Source: Impatiens glandulifera
Taxonomy: Eukaryota; Streptophyta; Magnoliopsida; Ericales; Balsaminaceae
DNA length: 64,000 nt
Assembly: GCF_907164915.1 (NCBI RefSeq)
Contig: NC_061868.1
Span: 20,393,819 to 20,457,818, forward strand
Direction: 5' to 3'
Position numbers and translations under genes: made by a program. Below, one piece after another: positions 22,397 to 34,426 of this stretch (positions within the stretch are counted from its first letter, which is position 1; each line of letters starts with the position of its first letter). Below the pieces are notes generated by a model. It was not told the origin of the DNA, did not search any database, and saw only the letters and a program-made list of their open reading frames with translations.

Positions 22397-25300
22397 CTAC
22401 TTTCTATTCATTTTGAATCTGGACACTGGTTTTGATGATTCAAGCTGTACAAACCAATAACAATGAGATGATAAACAACCAAACATTGGCGGATAAGTCA
22501 AAGAATTAAAATAATAATAATAACAAACAAACATATCACGGTGGAATAATAACCTTAGGAGGTGGTGCCACTTGTCCACTCTGATTTATGTTTAAGTTGT
22601 GTGTGTGCTCAACGATTGAGCCTATAATAGTCTGCATGGTTGTGCAAAATATTGAAAAATGAGTGATCACGCATTAAATAAATTAAACCTTGCATCTTCA
22701 GGAGGGCCTTACCTTTGATGCAGAATTGGAGTGAACATTGTCCTTCACTTGAGAAGACGCAGGAGATCTCTCAGTAACACCAGAATCCGCAAATGTTACT
22801 CGTTTGCCACCACTAGAAGATCTCTCTGGAACAAGGTGGAGGCAAAGAAATCAATCAGAAAAGGGAAATAAAATAATTGCAAAGGAAAAAATATCAAAAC
22901 TCAATCTAACTTTTCATGAAGGGACAATGGCTTTGTTTGATGAAAGGTTAATTTCAATTACTTCAATCAATTCATTTCAATATGAATGATATTTTAGTCA
23001 TTTAATTCAAATAACCCAATCATACCAGCTCAAAGTCATGCATGTGGCAAGGACAAATCATATTTAAAAGAAGAAAAAAATGCAAGGAATAGTCTAACCT
23101 TCAAATGATGAATGCACATTCACATTCTCCATCTGGTTAAACATTCCCACCAGAAATGGCAATATAAGGTGGTTATGAGTTCAGTGAGAAAACAAAAGTC
23201 AGAAATATGATCAGCGATAACCAACAGAATCAAGAAAATAAAGAGGAAGAAAATTACATTGTTAGTTCTGATTGCTTGGGATGGATGGTTTGGAATGATT
23301 TGATTACTCAAGGGCTTACAGAGGTCATCTGATAAATTTTGTTGGATTTTGAGTTTACTCCCCTCTTCATCACCCGTCATGTCATGCTTTGACAGCTTCA
23401 TGGTATGATTCAAAATCCCCTGCTTATTTTCAGATATTTCAAACCGATACTATTATAGTCATCCTCGTATTTGATAATGTAATAATGCATAAGTTTACCA
23501 CTGTGCTTCTTTGGCCAGATGAGAAAATATGGTCTTTTAGGGGTTTATACTCATCATTTACAACAAAATCTTCAGTTGCAAGCTCCTTTTTTTGAAATCC
23601 GTCTGTGAACATCTTATCAGCATGTTCTTCTTCATCAGACTCATTCATACTCTCAGCAGCAAGTTCTTCTTCATCAGACCCATCCATACTCTCAGCAACA
23701 AGTTCTTCTTCATCGGACCCATTCATACTCTCAGAAACAAGTTCTTCTTCGGACTCGTTCACACTCTCTACAGCAAATTCTTCTTCGGACTCATTCATAC
23801 TCTCTGCAGCAAGTTCTTCTTTCTCGAGTTCATCCATCCTAGACATTATGCGAGCAAATTCATCATCACCATCTACAACTTTATTGTCACCAGCTTTCGA
23901 ACTGAGACTTTCTTGATTCTGCTGGCCTACAGATACATAAAGCAATATTGAAGTCCAACAGAAAACGAAGGTGAGACCATAGTTGCAATGGCAAATTTAG
24001 TAATGAGCAAAAAGGACATGAAGATACTAGCACAGATGCTTATCCAACTAACATCTTCCATAGTTGCATAACTTCTTCTGATTGACCCATTTCTCTTCTC
24101 AAACAGTCAAACAATATGAAACTGACTCAATCATATAGACACACATTACTCAAAATCACCTGACTGGGGCAAACTTACAGATATTAAATCTTTAGTCTAA
24201 TGTTCAAAGGTTTATTCTCTTCTCACGGGGTGTAGAATAAGAATCCTTTTGGGGGATAAGAAAAATATCCACAATCTTAAGGAGACAATCACTTTGGAAA
24301 TATTACCTGAATGCGCTTTTTTTCATGTGGAGTTCATTAGTTGAACACAAACAAACAAACAAAAATGCTACCAGATGCTCCATGATCATATAGAAACAGG
24401 AACTGTAATTTCATTTCAACTCAACATTTTACGATTTTTCCTAGCAAAATTTAAGACAATAAGAAATCCTGGACCCTTTTCTAGGCAAACTTTGGGACAT
24501 TAAAGTTCAATGAGTTATAACAAATTCCCGCTCCCTCAACAATTTTACTTTCTTATAGTGTAAACCAAGCCTTACTTTTGTAAAAGGTCCAATAGTTCAT
24601 TAGAACACAGTTTAATCACAAGTGCTTGTGTTACCCCTAAGTACCTTATGATCATTGTCATTATTCAGCCATAGAAATACTGAAATTGGAATCACTTCTT
24701 TTAATTCCAATTTCTTGTTCCTTATTTTCCTCTGGTCAATAAGAATAATGGAAGCTAATGATACAAAAAAAAATAAGGTGACAAAGTTTGACAGGAATCA
24801 TTGTGTATATTAGAAACAAAAGCTAACAACCAGAAAAGCAAGGTTGAAGTGCATTGAATCTTTTCTAATTTGATAAGAGTTGGGAACCTACCTGTTTTCG
24901 ACATGGTTTCAGCAGGGATATCATCCAATTCCTCCCTTATCTCCACAAGACCCTCCTGTTTCACCAATAAATTGAGAAGACAAGACATAAACACGTAAAA
25001 ATGAACATGAAAAAATATAAGCCTTGTAGTTCAAAATAGATGAAAATGCTTATCCCATAGACGTAAACAAGTTTGAAGACCATGTTTGATTAGTTCTAAA
25101 GATAAAGGCAATGTGAATCTTAACGCCCGTTCCCCATATTGTACTATTTGGGTTTGGTAAGGCACATTGTGCATTGCAAGAGAATCAGAACTTGACCAAA
25201 ACTTACCGCTGCTTCAACCGCTGTAGATTCAAAAAATGATGCTTCAACCTTAAGATCCTTCATTTCAGCCTTAATGGAATCAACTTGAGTATCCAGTGTC

Positions 25301-26170
25301 TTCCCCCTCCTCCTCAAAATGTCAATGGTTTGTTTGGATGTTCTATCAGCATAATAACCTTCCCCCAAAAGAACCTGCGAAAGAAATTAAAGAGTATGAG
25401 ACATACACATAATACTACAAATTTTTACCTTGCAAGGACATTCCACTCCATTTCATATAACTACTTAAAACACAAAAAAGTAGATCCAGATTATCCTCCA
25501 TTTTGAGCCAGATGGATGAATAATGAAAGGAAAGTTTTCACTAGCATTCAGATGCTGTCATGCCGTGACAAATTAAGGGTGTCAATTCTATCATGCTTCA
25601 GCTTATATTAATATCATAAGTAATTGTGCCAAATTTATCAAGGTGCAACGCATTATATCTAAATTATGTGTTGGTTTCCCTCCTTCCAAAGCAACACAAT
25701 ATTATTGAAATACTGAAATGTTCTCACATTTGTAAAACAGAAACATGTACACCTCCTATATCATTGAACATCTACAGTTATGAAGGAAGAAGTAGACATA
25801 AATAGATGGTGTGTGTACCAGGAACTCGTTGGTGTGAATAAGACGACCAGGAAAGAAAGCCGCTTTTCCAAATGGAACCTGCCAACAGTTCCGATAACAA
25901 TCATTAGAAACCGTAATCTCATAACAAAAAAAAAGATAGAAGCAGTTCGGAGGAAGAAAGGCTTGCCATGATATCATGATGGAGTTCTTCTGGAAGTTTC
26001 TGCACTAGGTTGATAAGGTTAGTATTGTCAGAGATGAAACCTTGGAGCTTGTCTAGCCCTTTCTGGCTCTCTGAAATAGCTTCATGTACTCGCCTGGAGG
26101 CTTTCACCGATTCCTCCGGCGGGAAAACTGATGAGAGAGAAGTCACCGTTCCTCTTACTGGCTCGCCCAT
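22397..26170 (-). CDS. URI1: URI1-like unconventional prefoldin (10 exons, 452 aa)
   Basis: Minus-strand exons: 25967-26170, 25819-25878, 25207-25374, 24892-24955, 23499-23926, 23258-23419, 23099-23132, 22713-22825, 22554-22631, 22397-22444. They join in phase to 453 codons including TAG. Residues 1-145 form an alpha-prefoldin domain (GFISDNTNLINLVQKLPEEL, then VPFGKAAFFPGRLIHTNEFL, then EGYYADRTSKQT and a coiled coil). A DEFARIMSRMDELE segment, an acidic repeat region, TIIGSIVEHTHNL and the C-terminal SKPVSRFKMNRK tail match plant RPB5-interacting URI1. URI acts in the R2TP/prefoldin-like complex for RNA polymerase assembly in the cytoplasm. All introns are GT-AG except intron 1, which uses a GC donor (ATG|GCAAGC). 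Five or more copies of an ~13-residue acidic unit (EELAAESMNESEE-type) are encoded in exon 5. The start is the first ATG before the conserved N-terminus. Confidence 0.9.
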
Positions 26171-26299
26171 GATCGCTCCTCGCGTGTAGTTCCAGCAGGG
26201 TTTCTGAAGGCTCTTCTTCAATCTTCCCCAACCCAAAACCCTCGCCTCACTCTTTTTAAATTTAAGAACAGCTTTATTTGGACAAAAAAATAACATAAA

Positions 26300-26612
26300 T
26301 ATTTTTTTAAAGGTGTTTTCTTTAAATATTAATTTAAATAAAACAATTGATTATAAACAATAATTTAATTATATATATATTGATAAATTTTAATTTGGTT
26401 CAAGGACTTTTAAAAAATTACCCTATTAATAATTTAAAAAATAATCTAAGATGACAATGTTTATAAAAATGATCTTTTAGTGATGTGAAATGTTTATATT
26501 GCACTTTGAGTGATGCGAAATACTTATAACTCGTCACGCAAAATATGTATTTCGCGTCACGCGACCCGAAATGTTTATAGAGCGCGTGTCTGCACGCGCC
26601 AAACTCTAATAT
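26300..26612. other. Spacer between URI1 promoter side and transposon relic
   Basis: Left part is presumably URI1 promoter. Right part (26470-26600) has GC-richer motifs (GTGATGCGAAATACTTATAA, CGCGTCACGCGACCCGAAATG) that look like the end of the following transposon relic. Confidence 0.4.
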
Positions 26613-26641
26613 ATAAGTGCATAACGAGAAACCCTACCCAT
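26613..26641 (+). promoter_or_regulatory. Promoter-like TATA box and telo-box of the DUF1985 relic
   Basis: TATATAAG (about 26613-26620) is followed by GAGAAACCCTACCC, a telo-box-like AAACCCTA. Downstream, a leader with two near-duplicate segments ends twice in GATTATTCAAGTGA, which resembles a splice donor (AAG|GTRAG-like). Confidence 0.4.
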
Positions 26642-27740
26642 TTCATTTCATTTAAAATTTATAAGGGCGTGACGAGAAACATTACCTAAACTTTGAGAAT
26701 TTCATATCTCCGTCTCCGTCTCATCATCTCGTTTTCTCTGTCTCTAGCTGTTCATCATCACCGCCTCGACTCATCCATCAAAGTTTGTCTCGTCGTTATC
26801 TCAAACCTCGTCTTGATTATTCAAGTGAGTTTATGGTTTATGGTTTATATAACATCTTCACGATTTTTCATTTCTTCACGATTTATTCTAACATACTGTT
26901 GTTCTTTTGAATATTTCATCTCTCGTTGTCTACGTCTCTAGCTTCAAAGCTCATCTCATCGTTCCTTCAAACCACGTCTTGATTATTCAAGTGAATATGA
27001 GTTTTTTTGTTAAACCTTGTCACAATTTTTATAACCTTGATCTCATTTACCATCACGTGTATGTATGAGACTTTATTTGTACCTTCTTAGTTGAATAATT
27101 CATAGTTTCTTATTCTGGTTCGATTCCAACTAGAAGCACTTTAAGTTTAAACAGGGACCATGGCTCTAGTGTGTCATGCTAGTTCTACTTTAATTAAAAA
27201 AAACATTAAAATTGTAGTAATGTGTTTTAGGTTAAACTATATTATCTGATAATATGGTTTATAATCAAGATTATGGCATAAAATAGTGACAAATTATTAG
27301 GTACAAAGAAGACTAATTAAAGCACGAATGTATGTATATTTTAATAGATAATCCTTAGTTGAATAGTTCATAACTTTTTATTATGGCTTATTCTGGTGGA
27401 TCAAACATTGAAACTCTAATGTTCGTCACAATTTTATTACAAACATTGAACTCTAATGTTCGTCACAATCTTACTTACTTACTGTAATACGTCACAATCT
27501 TTACTTATTTACTCTAATGTTCGCCACGATCTTTACTTACTATAATGTTCGTCACGATTTTTCATTTCTTCACGACGTATTCTAACGTACTATTGTTTCT
27601 TTTTTACGTTAACCAAAATCATTATTCCCATGGCTCAGCAGTTTCTTGGTAGGGTTTCATGGTTATTCAATTTAACAAAAATTGCTCAAAGTTTGCTATA
27701 ATAAATTTAATGGATAGGGCTATGGAAACTAAATTCCAAT
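26642..27740 (+). repeat. Leader/intron of the DUF1985 relic with short tandem repeats
   Basis: 26740-26840 and 26905-27003 are a diverged direct repeat. 27415-27595 holds about five degenerate copies of a 30-40 bp unit centred on CTCTAATGTTCGTCACAAT. CACGATTTTTCATTTCTTCACG occurs at 26855 and again at 27557. No coding sequence. Confidence 0.5.
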
Positions 27741-28412
27741 ATTTATTTAGAGCCCCGAGCGTGCTGTTCTCAGGAATAATAGTTCATCAAATGCTGCTCA
27801 GGAAAAACACCAAACTCTAAGGAGACGAAGTTCCTCGTGAACGGAGATAAGTTGTGCTTTGGGATGAAGGAGTAAGTCATAGTGACAGACCTCAACTTTG
27901 GGAGATTCCCTATGGTGGAAAACATCTTTAATGAAGTTTAAGAATGTCCACCTTCGGTGGTTAAATTTAAGTGTAATATGATTGTTAGAACTGCAGACCT
28001 TAAGTCAAGATTTCTATCCCGCTCTAATAAAGAATATGCATGGAAAATGGGGCTGGTATGCTGTGTTTGCCAGTATCTCTTCTCCCTTGACAAAAAGAGT
28101 ATTATAAATATCAAAATTCTCCGCATAGTGGAGGATATTGACACTTTCCTCCAATTTCCATGGAAAACGTGTCCTTGAAAGGAACCTAAAGGGTTTTAAC
28201 AAGGCCATGGAACACCACAGGTCGATATATTTGGTTAAGAAGCAAGCATTGGGGAAGAAGAATGGATCGTTGGATGTTTCTTATACCATATATAGTAGGT
28301 TCACACTAGTCTTCCAAGTGTGGACATATAAGGTTATCAAAACGCGTGTCCCTAAATTTGCCAATAGGATAGAGCCTCTAAATCTACTTTGTCTACGAAC
28401 AAGGAAGCTATA
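27740..28412 (+). pseudogene. DUF1985-type (Ulp1-associated) transposon gene relic
   Basis: The conceptual reading is FSGIIVHQMLLRKN, a frameshift, KFLVNGDKLCFGMKE-stop-VIVTDLNFGRFP, then a further stop, LKSRFLSRSNKEYAWKM, IVEDIDTFLQFPWKTCP, a frameshift, NLKGFNKAMEHHRSIYLVKK and FTLVFQVWTYKVIKTRVPKF. The order FxVNG..(F)G..E..(I)VTGLN...(F)P...FPWG...A(F)Q(V)WA(Y)E is that of the plant DUF1985 domain, which sits at the N-terminus of Ulp1-protease transposon proteins. At least two stops and two frameshifts show it is dead. It resembles in kind, but is distinct from, the Ulp1 gene at 52-55 kb. Confidence 0.7.
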
Positions 28413-28774
28413 AGTAATGCAACTATGAATCTCATACGCGTTTTTTTTTCATTTCGTCTACCCATTCTCATCTAATGAATATAATACCCCATCTTTAAGG
28501 GCGGTTTGTGCTATCCGGAAATTATCGACCACATGCCATACCTTCCTCATGTGCTCCCGTTGTAGGAGACGAGAGATTTGTATGGTAGGTTCGACCCGTG
28601 CACCATTTTTAAAGAGAAAACGATTTTTCGTGTGTTAAGGCGAGCTATATTAAAGAATCATTTCACTTACCTTTCTTTGCATCTTGTAAAAAGGTTGAAA
28701 GGGATCAGAAGCCAAAAATAGAGTTTTTAACATACGCATTTTCAATTGGCCCGTACATGTTTTAAATCGATACA
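28413..28774. other. Unassigned transposon-derived sequence
   Basis: No open frame. If the PBS-like site at 28775 is real, this is the internal leader of that element on the minus strand; alternatively it is the tail of the DUF1985 relic. Confidence 0.35.
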
Positions 28775-28790
28775 CTCGCGGAGTCGCCAC
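28775..28790 (-). other. Possible Tat/Ogre-type primer-binding site
   Basis: The minus strand reads GTGGCGACTCCGCGAG, close to the TGGCGACTCCGCTGGGGA site (tRNA-Arg) of Tat/Ogre Ty3 elements as I remember it. If correct, the flanks at 28791-29738 and 34667 onward would be its LTR, split by the Copia insertion. Confidence 0.3.
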
Positions 28791-29738
28791 TTTAGTTTTC
28801 TTCTCAAAGAAACTAAAGAAAATAAAATCAGATATTCATTTTAAGAGTTCGGTGTTTAGTTATGTATTGGGAAATGGCTCATAACACTATATCACATATG
28901 TCTGTCATTATAGACAATCTCTACTCCTAAGTAATTGGGCATATGATATTTGAAGGATTGTTACATTTTCGTTATGAGTTCAAAACTCTTTTACTTGTGT
29001 GATCAATTTTGCAAAGGGCTATTTCTATTCACGAGGTATTTGACATGGATAAAGCATTGAAAAACATAGGGCACAATTCCTAAGGAAGAGAAAGAATCAT
29101 GATTCCTGAAGGAGAATAAACGAGTGTAAATGACGAGGATAAGGATTCGAATTGAGGATTAGAAGTTTATTTTTTTGAACAAAGAAGAGGAGAGAATGAA
29201 CTAACCTAAAATTCTGAGTGTTTCCTCTTTTTGAAATTCTCGGAGTTAAGAAAAACTCCGAGTACAACCCTTTAAAACGAGTCATTTTAAAAAATAATTC
29301 CTAAAATTCTCGAAACTTCACATGATAGTTAAAAATATTTTTAGAAACTCATAAGAATCGAGTTTTGAATTTTCAAAGTTATAGAACTTTAAATATGACA
29401 TACAAAAATAGACATTTTTCCAAACGGATCCTTAAAATTTTGAAAATTTTTTTGGACATTGAAAATATTTTTAAGAAGCTACATTTTTATTTCATGACTT
29501 TGGACTTATGAAACTCAAGTTATAGCTTTTTAAAGTTTTGAATTTTTTCAAGCCCTAAAAATTTCAGAAAATTTTATTTTTGAAGAAAATAATAATTTTG
29601 AATTTTTGGGAAAATTTGGAAGTGGTTTGGATGTTAGAATCATCATTTTAAAGTTGTTTGTTAAATTTGGGAAACAAACAAAACCTTAAACTTTATTTTG
29701 TTTTTATTTTCAACTTTTAAATATAAATAAAAGGAAAA
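28791..29738 (-). repeat. Possible Ty3 LTR segment (left of the Copia insertion)
   Basis: No genes. Contains oft-repeated motifs such as TTTTAAAAAATAATTCCTAAAATTCT and CTCGGAGTTAAGAAAAACTCCGAG (a near-palindrome at 29230-29262). Its continuation is 34667-35850. Confidence 0.35.
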
Positions 29739-29977
29739 TGTAGAATTTAGAGAGAGATGAAAAAATATTATTTAGATAGTTAATTTTGGTTTACTTGAGA
29801 AATTCAGATATTTAAAGAATATTAAGTGTAATAAAAGGTAAAGACTAACAACACTCAACATGTTGAGTGTAATAAAAGATAAAGACTGACAACACTCAAC
29901 ATGTTGAATGTAATAAAGCAACATGTTGAGTGCAAGTAATTGCACCAACTTCCAAGAAAGATAGAGATAATTCAACA
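29739..29977 (-). repeat. 3' LTR of the 4.93 kb Copia
   Basis: Begins TGTAGAATTTAGAG, ends ATAATTCAACA. Contains repeats of the palindrome-bearing ACTCAACATGTTGAGTGT unit. Partner 34427-34666. Confidence 0.92.
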
Positions 29978-29992
29978 CTCCCCCTCAAGTTG
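29978..29992 (-). other. Polypurine tract of the 4.93 kb Copia
   Basis: The minus strand reads ACTTGAGGGGGAG directly before the 3' LTR start TGTTGAATTATC. Confidence 0.85.
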
Positions 29993-31472
29993 GGTAGTAG
30001 ATGTTGAACGTGCCCAACTTACCACATAGTTCCTCAAAATTTGGCTTGGGAAGGGATTTGGTGAGTATGTCAGCCACCCGATTGCGTGATTTAACGTAAA
30101 TGGGTACAATAAACCCTTTATTGACGTTCTTCGAAATAAAGTGACGATCAATTTCAATGTGTTTGGTTATATCATGATGAACCAGATTCTTTGCAATATT
30201 GATTGCAGCTTGGTTGTCACACATCATTTGAATAGGTCCATCTAGAGGCAATCCTAACTCTTCAAGGATGCGGCGTATCTAAATCCCTTCACAAATTCCA
30301 AGTGCAAGAGAACGATACTCAGCTTCGACACTACTCCAAGCGACAACAAATTGTTTCTTGCTTTTCCATGTGACGAGGTTGCCCCATACAAATGAATAAT
30401 ATCCAGATGTGTATTTTCTATCAGTAATGTCCCAACCCAATCGACATCGGTGCACACACGAATTGACTTGTCGTCTTTACTTGTGAATAAAATGCCTTTT
30501 CCCGGAGAACCTTCTAGGTACCTTAGAATTCTGAAAACTGCGTTCATATGATCTTCGGAGGGATGATTCATGAATTGGCTAACAACGCTCACTACGAAGC
30601 CAATGTCGGGACGAGTGTGAGATAAGTATAGGAGTCGACCCAGGAGTCACTAGTATCTACCTTTGTCGGTTGGAATATCGTCGTTGTTATTTCCATATTT
30701 GTGGACCAAATCCATGGGGGTGTCGGCAGGCTTACATCCAAGTATGTCGGTTTCCTTTAAAAGATCTATGGTGTATTTCCTTTGAAATAAAGAGATCCCC
30801 TTCTTTGATCAGGCAAGTTCCATTCCTAGGAAAAACTTGAGGGGTCCGAGATCTTTGGTGTCAAAACGGCTACTAATGAACTCTTTTAAATTTTGAATCT
30901 CTTTCTCATCGTCCCCGGTTATGATTATGTCATCAACGTAGACAATGAGGATTGTGATCTTTTTATTCGGATCAATCTTGACAAACATAGTGTGGTCGGC
31001 TTGGCATTGAGAGAAGCCATTCTCGATGATGGAGATTGAGAATTTTTTGAACCATGCCCTTGGTGATTGTTTGAGACCATATAAAGATTTATGAAGGCGA
31101 CACACTTCATTAGGTGAGGCACTAATAACAGGAGGCACTTTCATGTATACTTCTTCTTCAAGGTATCCATTTAGGAAGGCATTTTTACACCGAGTTGGTG
31201 TAGTTCCCAATCTTTGTTAGCCGCTAGAGATAGAAGTATTCGGATAGTGTTGAGTTTCGCAACAGGCGCAAAAGTTTCTAAGTAATCTATCCCATATGAT
31301 TGGGAAAATCCTTTGGCGACCAAACGAGCTTTGTACCTTTCAATCGATCCGTCTGAGTTATGTTTCGTCTTGAAGATCCATTTACATCCGATGGGTTTCT
31401 TTCCCTTTGGAAGCTCACAAAGGGACCATGTACGATTTTATATAAGTGCGTCAATTTCTTCATTAACGACAC
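29985..31472 (-). pseudogene. Copia reverse transcriptase-RNase H (broken)
   Basis: 30809-31210 carries [19 protein letters not shown], the RT core LYGLKQSPRAWFKK and the catalytic IVYVDDIIITG. 30254-30592 holds the segment MNHPSEDHMNAVFRILRYLEGSPGKG that precedes RNase H, and 29985-30251 the RNase H end (MMCDNQAAINIAKN, HIEIDRHFISKNV, DILTKSLPKPNFEELCGKLG). Pieces lie in different frames, and an interruption at about 30600-30800 shows the protein cannot be made. Upstream, 31287-31472 contains the RT N-terminal EIDALI-to-WSLCELP-like region. Confidence 0.85.
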
Positions 31473-33093
31473 GTTTCCATTCTGGTTGTTTGAAGGCTTG
31501 ATGAATGGATGTATGTATTTTCACGTTGTCGTAGTTGACAATGCTGGCCCGATAAGACTCCGATAGACATTTGTGTGAAACAAATTTCGAGATTGGGTGA
31601 TTTGTGCATGACCTAACACCTTTCTTGAGAGCAATGGGTAAGTCAATAGGAGGAATATCATGATTAACTGTCATACCTAAAATTTCTGTTGGACTCAGGC
31701 CCGAGGAGAATTCATAGACGAGTGCAAGTTGTGTTCTTCGTCGAATGTAGACTTTTAGCTCTTTTTCCGAAGGAGGTGGATGTGAGGTTGGTGAAAAAGT
31801 GGTTGTGGGTTCGGATGTGACTTCGAGAGGTGGATGTGAGATTGGTGAAGAAGTGGTTGTGGGTTTGGATGTGACTTCGATTGAGGATGATATTTTAGGT
31901 GTTGATTCGGGTACAGGTACGAATGTATTAAAGATAATGTCTTTGAGAGGACCATCATGTTGAAGATTGTTGAGATTCTCCCCCTCAACATGGTGATAGA
32001 AAGGTTGATCTTTAAAGAATGAGACATCCATAAAGTGAAAAGTCTTTTTGGAGAGAGGACAGTAGCATTTATACCCTTTCTGATTTGGTGAGTATCATAA
32101 AAAAATGCATTTCGTGGCTCGAGGGTCGAGTTTGTCCCTATTGTGGTTATGAATGTGGACAAAAGAGGTGCATCCAAAAATCTTTGCGGGAGTGTTTTTG
32201 GATGCAATTTTGGAATCGGGAAAGAATTTTAAGAGAGTTTCAATTGGACTTTGGAATTGAAGAATGCGTGATGGAATACGGTTGATAAGATAGGCAACGG
32301 TGGATATGGCATCGCCCCAATATATTTTGGGAGCATTTGAGTCGACTAGAAGAGATCGGGTTACCTCAAGTAGATGCCAATTTTTTCTTTCGGCAACTCC
32401 ATTTTGTCGGGGAGTATCAACACAAAAGCTTAAATGGATGATGCCTTTTGATTTTAAGAAGTCGTCAAGATTGGAAGAGAAGAATTCGCGCCCGTTATCG
32501 GTTTCGAAAGCTTGGATTGTGGCTTTGAATTGATTTTGGATTAAGACGAAGAAGTCTTTGAAAATTTGACAAACTTCAGATTTTTCCTTCATAAGAAAGA
32601 GCCAAGTAAGACGAGTGTGGTCGTCAATAAAAATCACAAACCATCTTTTACCATTTAAAGAGTTAGTGCAGAAGGGTCCCCACACATTGCTGTGAATTAA
32701 TGAAAATGGTTTAGAAGGTTTATGTGCAATGCTTGGATAAGAAGATCGAGTGTGTTTTGCAAATTGACAACTTTCACAATGAAAAGAACTAGCGACTTCA
32801 TTGATAAATAATTTCGGAAATAGTTTTGCCAAATACAAAAAACTGGGATGTCCTAGTCGACGATGCCACAACATTATCTCAGCACGTTTATTTGAAAAGG
32901 AAGTTGAATAACATGAGACATTTTCCGTAGGTAGACTAGGTTGCAAAATGTAGAGCCTTGAACATAACTTAGCATTGCAAAATTCACAACCATTCAGATA
33001 GAATTTGGTAAGACATTTTAAATCATGACAAATATTTCTAATTGACAATAGACTGCACTCAAGATTTGGAACATAAAGAACATTTTTAAACAA
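31438..33093 (-). pseudogene. Copia integrase (catalytic Asp replaced) and linker
   Basis: 32095-33093 is a 332-residue open stretch. It starts with LYVPNLECSLLSI, then the HHCC-type pre-integrase LWHRRLGHPS…FHCESCQFAKH and the core domain. The usual first catalytic Asp (HSDVWGP) is HSNVWGP here, near 32685. The second (ETDNGREF) and the Glu region (TPRQNGVAERKN) are kept. 31438-32031 continues with a Ser/Thr/Pro-rich linker (PTTTSSPISHPP repeats). Loss of one DDE residue would abolish strand transfer. Confidence 0.88.
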
Positions 33094-34359
33094 ATGTTAG
33101 GCGTTAAGAAAGTCGATCAAATTCCTATAACTCTTGTGGATACGCCGTTAGCCACGCGAACGGTTGACAAATGATTTTGAATACAAAAATCATGTAGTAG
33201 AGATAAGTTCTCTGTCATGTGCTCCGAAACCCCTGAATCGACAATCTAATATTTAGAGTTAGATGTACCTAAGTGGGCGTTAAACGCTTTGGGACAACTG
33301 GAGTTGATTCTATTGAAGGCATTTACGATAGAAAAACTTATATCGTTGTTTCTAGAGGCAAGTTACAGCAACCCAGGATTAGCGACAAGGAGTTGACAGA
33401 GAGCATCTAGTTGGACGTCGGTCGATGGGGCAGCCGTAGCAAAAGAAGGTTGCTAGGAAGCGGAGTGAGCGGTAGCACTGGAAAGCGACTGCGTTTGAGT
33501 GGCGGTGACTAAACGTTCATGCTTTGGTTTCCAATCGACGGGTTTTCCAAATATTATCCAACATTTGTCTTTGGTGTGACTAGTTTTTTTTGCAATGTTC
33601 GCACCATGATTTACCAACACGACGAGCATTGGGGACGTATTGTTTGGTAAGAAGGGCGGCATGTTCATATTCGATAGCTGTCATGTGATCTGGTATGCCA
33701 ACCGACATCATGAGATGAAGTCTTTTTTCTTCGTGATAAATCTCAGCAAATGCATATTTAACCGAAGGTAGTGCCTTTCTTGAAATAATGAGTGACCGAA
33801 CACCATCAAGACTGTTATTTAAACCGGACATAAATTTAAAACACCTCTTTTGATTAGAGTGTTTGCGGTAAATATCAGTGTCGATTGGGTTCGTCCAAGG
33901 AAGCAATTCAACAGCGTCGATTTCTTGCCAATAGATGCATAGCGCGGTATAATATTTAGTTACCGTGAGAGTCCCTTGTTAAGATTGAGAATGTTGAGTT
34001 CAATCTTAAAGAGGCGAGACGTATTGTTGTTTTGAGAGTAGGTTTCCTTAACGGCGTCCCAAATGTCTTTTGCGGTTTCATACCCGTTGACATAGATTTG
34101 AGCCACTTTAAGGAGTCATAGAATTGACAAGCCAGGACATTACAAGACCGTTGTTGGTGTCCCATGCTTCATAGGTGGGATCACCGGATTTGGGAGCGAC
34201 GATGGCTCCGGTAAGAAATGATAGTTTCCCTCTACCTCGAATGTTCATTTTGACGGAACTTTCCCATTCAAGGTAGTTGTCACTGTTAAATTTAAAGACG
34301 GATATAGGGGAATAATTCACATAAGGGATGATGGATGAGGAAGAATTTTGGCCATCCAT
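33094..34359 (-). pseudogene. Copia gag and protease (broken)
   Basis: Gag starts at 34359 (MDGQNSSSSIIPYVNYSP, then FNSDNYLEWESSVKMNIRG). It runs through frameshifted blocks at 33956-34165 and 33580-33906 (FMSGLNNSLDGVRSLIISRK) to a zinc knuckle CEHCKK-x-SHTKDKC near 33580. The protease motif IVDSGVSEHMT lies near 33230, just after an in-frame stop. Confidence 0.82.
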
Positions 34360-34414
34360 GATAAGAGATAGCCGATCGAGAAAAAAAATTTGAAAATTTT
34401 GGGAGCTCAATAAT

Positions 34415-34426
34415 GCTCTAATACCA
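34415..34426 (-). other. Primer-binding site of the 4.93 kb Copia
   Basis: TGGTATTAGAGC on the minus strand, adjoining the 5' LTR; one mismatch to the initiator tRNA-Met complement. Confidence 0.88.

Noticed and set aside
23592..23951. Plus-strand frames with FFFI..IHTLS or SSSSD repeats
   Set aside because: Antisense shadows of the acidic repeat in URI1 exon 5.
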